Source: Colletotrichum lupini
Taxonomy: Eukaryota; Ascomycota; Sordariomycetes; Glomerellales; Glomerellaceae
Assembly: GCF_023278565.1 (NCBI RefSeq)
Contig: NC_064676.1
Location: 7,440,001 to 7,504,000, forward strand
Length of the DNA stretch: 64,000 nucleotides
Direction of reading: 5' to 3'
This document shows, in pieces, positions 9,811-19,573 of this stretch. The position numbers and the translations under genes are program-made. Every line of letters starts with the position of its first letter. Within the stretch, counting starts at the first letter, position 1. The notes under the pieces are model-generated. The model searched no databases and had not been told where the DNA came from. It saw only the letters and a list, made by a program, of their open reading frames with translations.

Positions 9811-11274
9811 TCAAGCAGTGCCAGTCTTGACAGTAGGCAAGCTATACTGCAGACGCGGGACATTATCAAACTTTCCAAGCGACTTGTGGCCTTCGGGGTC
9901 GGTGTACTCGCCATCAAAGGGGTCCTGGTGAACACCCTCCTCACGAGGGCGGTCAATGTCAAAGTCATAGCGCTTCCATCCGTGCTTTCTCGCGTCAAGG
10001 TAATCGGCCATGCAGAAGATGCGCTCGTCGATGGGCTTGTCGGTGCCCATGCGCTGAAGGAGAGGCGAGTCCTCAATGGGAACGAGCTCGCGCTCGTCGG
10101 CGGGGCGGGAGAAGTAGATTACGCCGATGCGGCGGAGGTGGCGCTGGTCCATGGGCGGCTCTGTTTTGCTTGTCTTAGCTTTGGAACATTGCATAGTGCG
10201 TTCGTGGTGTTTTCTTACGGATGACTCTGTGGATCGTAGCCTTGAAGAGGCCGCCGGTGAGGCGCTCGAGGGCCTCGCCAAAGTTGACGACGATTCCGTG
10301 CGGAACGTGACGGACGTGACGGTATCTGCCAGTCTCGTGGCAAAGAACTTGCAGTGCGGCGACGGGCTGGGAGAAAAGGAATGTCCAAGTGCCCCTAGAC
10401 ATGGTATTAGGGATGCTTCCCATCAGATGGGGCGGGAATGGGTACAGCTTACCAATCGGTGTGTCCAGCAAGAAAGATATCACGGTATTTTTCACTCTCC
10501 TCCTTTGATCGAGGTTCGCACATCATATATCTCAGGTATTCCGTCTTGGATCCACCAGGGGCGTGTGTGGAGAGGACCTTCTGCTCGGAAACTTCAAGAA
10601 CCATGGACACAAGCTTCAGCAGCTTGACCAAGATGTTGGTTCGAATGTAGCTCATGACCTCGTACGTCTCATCCATGAACGGGCGGATGATCTCGGGATG
10701 GGGGCGGTCCTTGCTAGTGACGGGTCAGTACATGTACACAGTCTAGCTTCTCGACGTGCAGGAAATCACTGACGGATCATGGACAAGCATGTTGTAGTGG
10801 TCCAGGGCCTTGGGGAAGCCACCCTTGTGACCAAGGGGCCCTGCAGGCTTGTATCCGGCGTAAAGTCCACGAGCATCTTCTTCGGGAGTTACTTTGATCG
10901 AGATTAGCATGGTTCTTTAGGGACGGTGGTGGTGGAGTATGTACCTTCATAGGGAGCCTTCTCTTCAGGCTTGAGCGTCATGGCCGCATTGGCGATGCGC
11001 ATTTGGCGTTCGTAGGTCTCATTGGAGATGCCGTGGTTTGTCAGGTAAAGGAAGCCATAGCCGGTAGCGGCCTCGTAGAGGTCTTTGGCGAGCTGTTGGC
11101 GGCCCTCAGGAGTATCGAATTTTGAAAGATCAATGTTGACAAGGTCGACGTAGTCAACTATGCCGGGAGAGGTCAGCTCATGCTCTTACATGCATTGGTT
11201 GGGCGCAACTTACGGTCCTCTTGTGTTGGCGGGGGCGGGCTGTACGGCGGGAGTTGGTTGATATCGGCGACCAT
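9811..11274 (-). CDS. Fe(II)/2-oxoglutarate dioxygenase, paralogue with five introns
   Basis: Six exons: 11274-11214, 11157-10945, 10891-10774, 10713-10453, 10394-10219 and 10160-9811, giving 392 residues. The start is MVADINQLPPYS. DIOX_N-like features include YGFLYLTNHGIS at about residue 54. The iron ligands are H215 and D217 (AGHTDWG) and H273 (ATIHRV), with R295 (YFSRP) for 2-oxoglutarate. The protein is colinear over almost its full length with the intronless dioxygenase at 2084-3223, so the two are paralogues. This copy has a longer C-terminal tail (FDGEYTDPEGHKS). The catalytic residues are intact in both. The reaction is expected to be hydroxylation or oxidative rearrangement of a small molecule, and the substrate is unknown. 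Upstream of it lie several GACGTGGAGCT boxes and a 13-bp hairpin. Confidence 0.9.
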
Positions 11275-11936
11275 GTTGGGCAATTTTCAGTTGGTCTCAA
11301 AGTTATGCAAAGCGTTGAAGGAATGGAGACCGATATTATTGTGTCTTTTTAGTTCTGTTTGCTGGATGTTGTTGTTGTTGTAGTATACTTGGACTAAACT
11401 CAGTTGAACTTGAAGATATTATATGAACCCAACTCTTGTCCCTGTCTGCTAGAACAACCAAACATTGACAAAGATGTTGACAGTAGGATACGTTCCAAAT
11501 GAGTTGGGAGGACGTGGAACGATGCTCCGCGGGATGTCCGTCCACAGACACCACCCTCCATGTCCTCAAACTCGATGCTCAACCAGACGTGGAGCTTGTG
11601 GCGGCATTGACAATCCTAGCTGACGGGTCATGTCAACCAAGACAAAATCAAGAGGAGCTGCCCCAGAGATTGCCGATCACTTGCAGTAGCTCCGTCCGCA
11701 TCGCTCGCGGTTTACGAGGCAGTGGAGGAAGTGGACGTGGAGCTCCTCCCACGTAGCGCGGGGAAGAGGAGCTCCACGCAGGGATTCAACGTGGCGTCGG
11801 AATAGTGTTGCATCACACGACTCAGTCAAGAGAGGCCAATGATAAACTGTCATACAACATACTCGTTGCCTCGGATGACTTTCGTGGCCCGGGATTTGTC
11901 GTCAACTTCCTGGAGTAGACTCAAGGTAACATACTC
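11275..11936. promoter_or_regulatory. Promoter of second dioxygenase with repeated GACGTGGAGCT boxes
   Basis: No gene. GACGTGGAGCT occurs at 11586-11596 and 11734-11744, with the variant GACGTGGAAC at 11511-11520. The reverse complement AGCTCCACGTC is in the dehydrogenase/GST promoter at 5029-5039. The segment also contains the inverted repeat listed separately. Confidence 0.5.
11736..11778. repeat. 13-bp perfect inverted repeat (hairpin) upstream of dioxygenase
   Basis: CGTGGAGCTCCTC (11736-11748) and GAGGAGCTCCACG (11766-11778) are perfect complements around a 17-nt spacer. Each arm contains GAGCTC and GTGGAG. It could be a dimer operator or an RNA/DNA hairpin. Confidence 0.55.
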
Positions 11937-14258
11937 TCAGTATATCGACTGGTCCCACGGAAAAGCGGCGGGCATGGAGAACAGCCCTTCAACCGACTCA
12001 ATCCAGTCCAATGGCTGGAGACCAATCTCGTCAAAGGATGGCAGATGATTTGTGTCATCGTCGTTCTCATCATCATCATCGACTCGATTGAAGGCGTTCA
12101 CATCAGCAACCTCATCGGATTGCACCCTTTCCTCAGAGCCCCGACTTCTGGTGGCATCACCTCTGGCTCCTTCTTTATGAAACCACAAGCCATTGAGAAG
12201 CTTCGCGTACTTGGACGCAATATGGTCGGTATCGGTCGCTGCAGTTTCTAGAACTCCTACAAATCGCCGCATCAGGCTGGCAGTCTGGGCGTGCTTCCCA
12301 GACGAAATCGCGCCAGCGGCATGGGCTTTATAGAGAAACACGGCTGAGTGGATCTCATATCTGACCTCACAAGTCAGTTTCGACCTTGGAGCTGGAGAGG
12401 CTGGCGATTCTGCACTTACAAATAAAATCGAGCTGGCATGTATCGCAGGTGTCTCTCGGGATCAATATCTTCAATTGCAATCCTGAGCAGTGCATCTGCA
12501 GCATCAACAGCTTCATAAACCATTCGTGCATCCGGGCTTGCCATGGCAGAGTGGGGGAAACAAGAGACTCTCGCCACGTCCATTCCAGACAACGATGCTC
12601 TGTAGAGGACAGCTTGAAAAGCAAATGCGTTCACGTAGAGACGTAGGTACTTTTCCATCATTCTTAAACAGCACTTGAGGTGGGAGGGGGCCGTCAATTG
12701 AGTCCAAACCAAATCCCAGGCAGCAATAGCGCGACTGGCATCATCAATGTACTTGGTGTAGTCCCCACGAACCATGAGCTCAGCAGTCCGTTGCTTGGAA
12801 GCAAATAGGATGTCGTGGGCGTTGCCGAAGAGAGTAGTGAGCTCAACCTGCGCTTGAAGCAGGGACGCAAAGTCGTCTCCGGATGCATATTGAGGCTGAA
12901 GGGAGGGGAAGTCCTCCGCGGTGAACCGAGCTGACAACGCAGGGCCACGGGACCAGAAAGCCTGGCCCATGCGGATAGATATCTGTCGGTCGGACAGGTA
13001 GGTAACTGAACGAAAGCTTGTAAGCAGAGCGTCTCTAGTCTCGCGAGGTGAGTACTTACACGTCCAGGCAAGACGCCTTCTAAGCATCGCGGGGTCAGCC
13101 TCTTTGTCTGCCCGAAACGAGCTCTCTTCCAACCGTAGCAGATACGCAAGCCGAACGCCCAAGCCGACTATAGACCAAGCAGCCCCTTCGCCTCCATCAT
13201 CATTCTGCCCGAGGGTGAGGGGCGTCCACTCTCCCAGCAATAAGAGACCCTCTACGCAGCCGACGCTGCGGATCGTGGACATTCCTAGCACAACATCGAG
13301 TATCAGGTGTCGCATATGGGCCCATATTGATTGGTGTAGCTCTGCCAAATCTGATCGATCCCGCGAAGCCACTACGAGGGCCGCCGTGAGGAGAAACGAC
13401 TCGTGTTTTATCGTCTCGTGAAGGTATTGCGGGAGGAGAACGTTGGATGGCACTATCGGGAAGTAGGGATGATAATTAGTTGCATAGCTACACATGTCAG
13501 CGATGCTCATGCGAGACAAGCAATTTCAACTCACTGTCGTAAAAGATGGTGTAGAAGAGGCGCATCCAAAGCGCCATTTTTGACTGGTGGGTACTCCCCA
13601 ATGTCTCGCTCGATAGTTGCTGGATTTACAGGAGAGCCGAATGGCAACAACGGATCTTGGCGAGTCTGTTGAACCGGTGAAAGTATCGAGCCTAGGGCTG
13701 AAGATGCGTTGCCGGGAGTCGAGTCGGCGGGGTTGTCCAAGGGAGGCCCGTCACCTTCTTCATCCTCGGCTGCTCGGGCGAGTATGAGTAGCGCATCTGA
13801 GGGGTTCTGAAGGGATCGATGCAACGGCTCTTCCCGGACTCTCGGAGTTTCTGCCACGGACTCTGGAGCAGCGAAGGATGCCGTTGGTGTTGTTGAGATT
13901 GCTGGACGAATATCACTGTCTTGTCGTTGTCTTTTGCTGCCCCGGTACTGTGAGAAGTCACCCCCGCGCCGAGAGCCAGCGAGTGAGCATTCGGCTCCCT
14001 CGCGGACGCATTTTGCGCATGGCGGCTTCCCGCTGTCTCCAATACTATTTATTACTTCTTATTAGTCCAAGGAAAGCCAAGAATGAGAACAATGTTGGGC
14101 TTGAACAAGGTTCTAAGGAATGATGCCCTTCTCGAGATGGCTCAAACAGAACGCGCTGTAACTGCTGCAAGGAAAGTGACCCACAAGTCGCACCGCGTCT
14201 TCCGAGCGCGGCATCTCACGCATGCTCGGTATTGTCTGACTCCAGTAGCTTTCGTCAT
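11937..14258 (-). CDS. Zn2Cys6 transcription factor with fungal_trans domain
   Basis: Five exons: 14258-14185, 14032-13535, 13487-13060, 13005-12420 and 12360-11937, giving 669 residues. The binuclear cluster is at residues 13-40: CVRCRARKTRC, then PPCAKCVREGAEC. It is split by a 152-nt intron between the third and fourth cysteine, a common place in this family. The middle homology region begins near YATNYHPYFPIVPS and includes RRRLAWT and YLSDRQISIRMG, typical of PF04082. The C-terminus is acidic (DDDDENDDD). It is nuclear and expected to bind CGG triplets. It is divergent from the phytanoyl-CoA-type gene, and their shared promoter holds CGG-N7-CGG at 14414-14427, repeated before the MFS gene. 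It is therefore the best candidate for the local pathway regulator. The donors GTGGGT and the 47-nt intron at 13488-13534 are a little unusual but keep the frame. Confidence 0.85.
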
Positions 14259-14732
14259 GGCTTAGGTCCCGTCCGGGGAAGAGATGGGGTGGCAGATGTG
14301 AGATCCTGGGGTTGCTCGTACGAGGGCTGCGGGGGCCCAGAGACGGTTTTAGACGGCCGATGACCGGCTATAGACGACTATGGATGGCGGGGTCACAAAG
14401 TGGCACGCGGGGTACGGCAATAGACGGCGACGGTCCTATGCCACCACCATTCCAATGTCGCCCTTCGTAACTTGCAGACGCGTGAGGGGTCGACGGGAAT
14501 AGCCAAAGTCAGAACTGAAGATGAGTGGCAATCATGAGTCGGTGCCCCGATTGGGCTGCCGACGAGTTTTCTATTATAAAGAACAGTATGAATCCAAGTC
14601 GAGGCGTCCTCCGACCTATGTTCGACTTGGTTGTTCTGTTATGTGCCTAGTTTGAAAGATCTTAGAAGCTTTCACGACGACAACTCTCAGAATCTACGAA
14701 TCCATTACTTTCATTCAATCTCTACTCTCATT
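14259..14732. promoter_or_regulatory. Bidirectional promoter: Zn2Cys6 regulator and phytanoyl-CoA-type dioxygenase
   Basis: No gene. It holds the CGG-N7-CGG element at 14414-14427, a degenerate copy CGGCTATAGACGAC at 14365-14378, further AGACGG at 14341-14346 and 14351-14356, and a TATAAA box at 14575-14580, 153 bp before the plus-strand start codon. Confidence 0.6.
14414..14427 (+). promoter_or_regulatory. ACGGCAATAGACGG element (CGG-N7-CGG), copy 1
   Basis: Identical over 14 bp to the reverse complement of 16591-16604. Two CGG triplets in direct orientation spaced by 7 bp are typical of Zn2Cys6 dimer sites, and a third CGG follows 3 bp later. It lies 156 bp from the regulator start codon and 306 bp from the dioxygenase start codon. 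Confidence 0.6.
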
Positions 14733-15916
14733 ATGGCTCCCGGGATCCTTCAGTCCGAATCTCCAACCTTGGTCCCAGCGACCCTGCCTCAGGAGAAGTT
14801 GAAGCCAAGCAGAGATGCACCCGCCAACTCTACAGAAGATATCTACGGCAACTATTATCCTGCCAATCCAGAGACCCTCAGTCTGGAGTCCAATTTTGGC
14901 CCTATGGATCCCACGACCATCGGCTATCTTCAACCGACTGCTGCTGATACCCCCATTGATATAATGCGAGAACGCTTCGAACGTGATGGGTACCTTTTTG
15001 TGAGTTATGACGGTGCTGAAAGTCAGCTCAGGTTTGCTAACAACGATTAGATCAAGAACCTTCTTCCACACGAACCCGTCCTCGAATGTCGCCGAGCTTA
15101 CTTCGACCATATGAGCCCAAGCGGCCTCCTTGAACCAGGTAGTGAGCCAGTCAACGGCACATTTTCAGGAAAGGACACTCGCAAATACCTCCCACCCGGA
15201 AATCTCCGTCGTCTGTTCGGGTTGAAAGATGACGCCGAGAGCGACAAGTACGCCGAGCTAATGGTCACGGCGCATGAAGCCGACTTTTACGTCAACTTCT
15301 GCAAGTTCCCAGAGCTCCGCGAGTTCGTCAGTCGCTTCACCGACTGGCCCTCCCCGCACATGCTCCAGCGAACGATGCTTCGCGCCTTCGTCCCCAATAG
15401 TGAGCTTACGCCCGTACATTTTGATCAAATGTATCTCCGAGCTGGACCACCGACAAGCTTGACTGCGTGGGTTCCTATTGGACCCGTGTCGCTCGAGGGA
15501 GGCGGCTTGATGTACCTCGAAGGTTCGACAGACATTGGTATGAAGACCGAAGATGACTTTGCTGCGCATTCCCATAATCTTACCGACGAGGAAAGGGTGA
15601 GCGCCTTCAACAAGAACATGAATGACGGCGGCTTCCTAAGCAGAGACACTGTGTCTTATGGGAAGGAGATAAAGAGGAAATGGCTGATTGCCGAGTATGA
15701 AACTGGAGATGTCATCTTCCATAACCCTTATATGGTGCATGCAAGCTGCAAGAACAAGGACCCCGACTCGAGAATCCGTCTGGCTACGGATCTGCGATTC
15801 GTTGATCCCGAGAAACCTTATGATAGGGTGAGCTCTCCGAACCCCCCGTGATCGCGACCGCGACTAACACGCCACAGCGCTGGATGAAGGTATATAAGCC
15901 GCTTGATGGATTGTAA
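14733..15916 (+). CDS. Phytanoyl-CoA dioxygenase (PhyH) family protein
   Basis: Three exons: 14733-14999, 15051-15827 and 15878-15916, giving 360 residues. It starts at ATG 14733 (MAPGILQSESP), just after a TATA box. The PhyH fold (PF05721) runs from about residue 75 (MRERFERDGYLF) to 345. The iron ligands are H212 and D214 (PVHFDQ) and H319 (NPYMVHAS), with R330 or R332 (SRIRLATD) as the likely 2-oxoglutarate arginine. The family hydroxylates CoA thioesters and, in fungi, many secondary metabolites and alkaloids. No peroxisomal PTS1 is seen at the C-terminus (KPLDGL), so a CoA beta-oxidation role is not favoured. Its shared promoter with the Zn2Cys6 regulator suggests control by that regulator. 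Confidence 0.9.
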
Positions 15917-16776
15917 ACATTGGGTTTGGAGGAGGGCACTGTAGAAGCTCACAACATGTAAACTACTTTTTGGGCATTGCTCTCTAGCATAACAATTTGA
16001 CATCATCCATGCGATCTTATGCTCTTGAACTCTTTGCCCACTCAAGTCGATGCATCTCCCACTGTAAGGGAGCTCAAGTCGCAAAGCGCGTGTTCAATCA
16101 ATTGTACCCTTCTGGGCAAAACGTATCCTCAACAGAATCACCATCGTAGTGGTTTCTTGGACTGCGATTGAAGGCCCTGTGGTCGGTACAACCTGGTATC
16201 TGGGTCACTACTTGATTCCTTGCTACATTTGCCGTCGCCAGCATACCTCAGCTCTGGGACCAAGTTTCCCAAGCCGCTCATTTAGTCCTACACCAAGATA
16301 TGCGCCACGTAGGAGAACGCCAAGCAAGGTCTTCCAAGTCGTCCTCGCGTGGCACGCCACGTCCATCTACAGCCGACGCTAAGTGACCTAGTCATCAACT
16401 AGATTCTGACTCGCTGTAGAGGCCAACACCCGACGTGTCTCTGGAGCTTTCAGGACGTGACCCCTGTTTCCCTGTAGACCCGTCCCCAGTACCCCGGATT
16501 TGGGGTTGCGGGGTGAAGGGCTGGGGTAACAGATGGGTGCAGTAGGGCACGCTGCTTCGGATTTTGCCCCGAGGTCCATACCAGTGACCTCCGTCTATTG
16601 CCGTGGACGTCGAGCGGGAGTGTTGACATGACAGGATGCGAATACGCAGTACGAAGAGTCTCAGAGTACTTATTTAGGCCATCCGAACATGATTCTTCGC
16701 AGTCAATGAGACAAAACATACATCAGCCGGGCTTTAGAACTGGCAACTGCATCTTTGGACCGGAAGCACAATCACG
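15917..16776. promoter_or_regulatory. Promoter region of the MFS gene
   Basis: No gene. It contains the inverted second copy of the 14-bp element at 16591-16604, directly followed by GTGGACGTCGAGC (16603-16615), which differs by one base from GTGGACGTGGAGC at 11731-11743. The rest shows nothing recognisable. Confidence 0.55.
16591..16604 (-). promoter_or_regulatory. ACGGCAATAGACGG element, copy 2 (inverted)
   Basis: Exact 14-bp match, on the opposite strand, to 14414-14427. It ends 172 bp before the MFS start codon at 16777. Confidence 0.6.
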
Positions 16777-18806
16777 ATGGGCATCTTGCAGAAGATCGTT
16801 CGCAATGAAGCGACAAGAAACGATCCTCCCGAGATATACAATGCCCGGGTCATTCTCATCAGCTTAGTCGTAAGTTACTTCTACTCAACGGCCCAAAGTT
16901 GGCAAGGCACTTACAGAGATCACCCATAGGCTTGCGGCGGTGCCCTCCTATTTGGTATGGATATGGGCATCATTGGAGGTGTCTTGACTATGGACACATT
17001 CAAGAAGTGAGTTGCCGGTGATCACCACAGTCTTGAATTCCTACTTCTTTGCTGATTATGCGCCCCTCTAGGCAATATGGCCTCGAGAATCAACCCAAGA
17101 CCGTCCTAGCAAACCTTGAGTCCAACATCGTTTCTGTCATCCAAGCCGGAGCTTTCGCGGGTGCCTTATTGTCGACTTGGCTCGCCAACAGGGTCGGTCG
17201 ACGATTCTCTCTCATTATCGCCTCAATACTTGTTTTTATCGGTGTGGCACTTCAAGCCGCCGCTAGTGGCCATATCGAAGCCATGTACGTGGGCAGGTAA
17301 GCAGACGAATCATGATGCAATACAAAAGTCCCAGCGCCGGCGAGCTAACTCATCTCATAGACTTGTTGCCGGAATCGCGATCGGAATTGCTTCATCTGTC
17401 AACCCGCTTTACGTCTCCGAGAACGCACCGCGGGGTATCAGAGGTCTCCTCACTGGGCTATACCAGCTCAGCATTGTGACTGGACTGACGGTTAGTCCAC
17501 CCTTGCCTACGATGCGTATGCAACTAGACCTCGATGCTAATGCGAATGTCGATCAGCTTGCATTCTGGATCAACTATGGCTCGCTCCTCCACATCAAAGG
17601 CCATACACAATACATCATTCCACTCTCGTAAGCACCACATCTTGACATGGACAAGTACATCCTCTGACAACCCCCAGACTCCAAGCATTCCCGGCCGTCA
17701 TCCTCTTCATCGGCATGCTTCTCGCCAACGAATCTCCCCGTTTCCTTGCCCAGCGATCTCCCGACAAAGCACTGGCGGTTCTCGCAAAGCTCCGAAATCT
17801 ACCGGCCGATCATCCATACATCCAGCAAGAGATGGAGGGCATCTCCCGGCAACTCGAGGAAGAGAGGGCCCTCTCCCTCAACGCCAATCACTTCACGCTC
17901 CTGAAGGAGGCCTTCACTGTCAAGTCCTACCGCAGACGCAGCATGCTGTGCATCACACTTATGATGTGGAGCAACCTCACAGGTACCAATGCAATGACAT
18001 ACTACTCAAGTCGAATTTTCGCCAGTGTCGGGTTGACGGGATCTTCGACCGGGCTCTTTGCGACTGGCGTGTATGGTATTGTCAAGATAGTTGCCTGTAC
18101 CGTCTTCATCGTATTCGTCACGGACTCGCTCGGCCGAAGGAAGAGTCTGCTCTGGACTGGAATCGTTCAGGTAAGCCAGAGCACCAGATCCAAATGCCAA
18201 CATGGAGCTACGTACTAACACGGCACTTTCTAAAGGGAATCGCTCTCTTCTACGTTGGCTTCTACATCCGCTTTGACCCGCCCATCGCCGGCGAGCCCGT
18301 CACCGCTCCGGGTTACGTCGCTCTGGTAGCCATCTACATATTCGCTGCCACGTACCAGTTCGGATGGGGCCCTGTCGTATGGACCTACAGCTCCGAGATC
18401 CCTCCGGCCCGCCTCCGCGCCGTCATGATGGGCATGGCGACAGCAAGCCAGTGGCTCTTCAACTTTGTTGTCGCTAAGGCCACACCGAGCATGTTTGCCA
18501 CGCTCGGTGAGGGCGGGTTCGGGACGTACTTTGTTTACGGCACATTCTGCTTCATCATGGTGGTGTTTGCGTGGTTTTTTGTGCCCGAGACTGCCGGTGA
18601 GTTTGACGATGACCTTGGTTGAGTTGAATATGTGATACTAATCTTTCACAGGCCTTGCATTGGAGAAGATGGATGAGCTATTTGAAAACGATTCGTTGAA
18701 AGACAAGCTCATCTGGAGAAAGAGACCCCAACTGAGCTCCAGAGATAGCACGAGTGAGGAAAGGGCGATGGATAAGAAGGATGCTGAGCATGTTGAAGTT
18801 GTTTGA
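16777..18806 (+). CDS. MFS sugar/quinate-type transporter
   Basis: Eight exons: 16777-16869, 16930-17006, 17072-17296, 17361-17490, 17557-17627, 17678-18170, 18236-18596 and 18652-18806, giving 534 residues. Sugar-porter signatures are present: [11 protein letters not shown] in helix 1, [10 protein letters not shown] after helix 2, [21 protein letters not shown] in helix 4, NESPRFLAQ in the central loop, [11 protein letters not shown], and [16 protein letters not shown] at the end. Twelve hydrophobic segments can be placed. The central loop around [17 protein letters not shown] resembles fungal quinate and hexose permeases. It probably imports a polyol, sugar or quinate-like acid, or exports a product. 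The promoter carries the same 14-bp element as the regulator/PhyH promoter. It is tail-to-tail with the GST at 18893 (86 bp between stops). Confidence 0.9.
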
Positions 18807-18892
18807 GCCAATGTGTGTTCACGTTCGTAGGGCAGCTAATGCAATGAAAGTTATTCATCATGACATTGAGATGTATCGTCAATATGATTCCT

Positions 18893-19573
18893 TCACTCGA
18901 AGACTGGCTTAAGCTCTTCCACTTCCAACACTTTCTGAATCCCAGCCAACTTCTCCACCTTCTTTTGCAAGCGCTCAAAGTTGGGATATTCGCCCAAGTC
19001 GGTCATGTACACTGCCGACCGCCGGAAATAATACATATACATGTCAACCACCGTCAAGTCGTCACCTACAGCCCATTCACGCCCTTCCAGCCTGGACTCA
19101 ATTCTTTCAAAGCACTCCAGGATATGCTCCCACCCCTTCTCCGCGACCGCCTTGCGAGCCTCCTCACCGTCAGTGAACCGGTACGGCCTCGCACACGCCG
19201 CGAGACTCGCGCCGAGGAACGTCCCGCTCAGCCAGTTCGTCCACTCATTCACCTTTGCGCGGTTGAGGGCACTGGAGCCCAGGAACTTTCCGGTTTGCTC
19301 AGGCGGGGCGATGCACGCGATGTAGGTCAGGACGGCCGGGAGCTCTGTGATGACTTCGCCGCTATCGAGGACGAGGGCCGGGACGTAGCCTGAGGGATTG
19401 ATTTTGCAGTAGTCCTCGTGCGTGAAGCTGCCGTCTGCGGCCTCGAAGCGCTTCTCGGCGTTGGGTCTCAATTTGACGGTCTTGAAGGGGATGTCGAGGT
19501 GGTAGAGGAGTGCGTGGGCTACGAGGGAGCATGAGCCGGGTCTGTAGTAGAGAGTGATTGTAGGGGATGACAT
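18893..19573 (-). CDS. Glutathione S-transferase, intronless
   Basis: One exon of 226 residues starting MSSPTITLYYRPGSCSLVAH. The thioredoxin-like N-domain at about residues 5-90 has the Ser/Cys motif GSCSLVAHALL and the cis-proline site SGYVPALVLDSGEVITELPAVLTYI. The helical C-domain at about 98-215 has the ERIESRLEGREWAVGDDLTVVDMY capping motif. It resembles the bacterial beta-class/GstB-like group and fungal GTT-like enzymes. It is likely cytosolic and acts in glutathione conjugation or a glutathione-dependent step. It is the second GST in the left cluster and has no introns, unlike the first. Confidence 0.9.
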   Translation of the reverse strand: MSSPTITLYYRPGSCSLVAHALLYHLDIPFKTVKLRPNAEKRFEAADGSFTHEDYCKINPSGYVPALVLDSGEVITELPAVLTYIACIAPPEQTGKFLGSSALNRAKVNEWTNWLSGTFLGASLAACARPYRFTDGEEARKAVAEKGWEHILECFERIESRLEGREWAVGDDLTVVDMYMYYFRRSAVYMTDLGEYPNFERLQKKVEKLAGIQKVLEVEELKPVFE

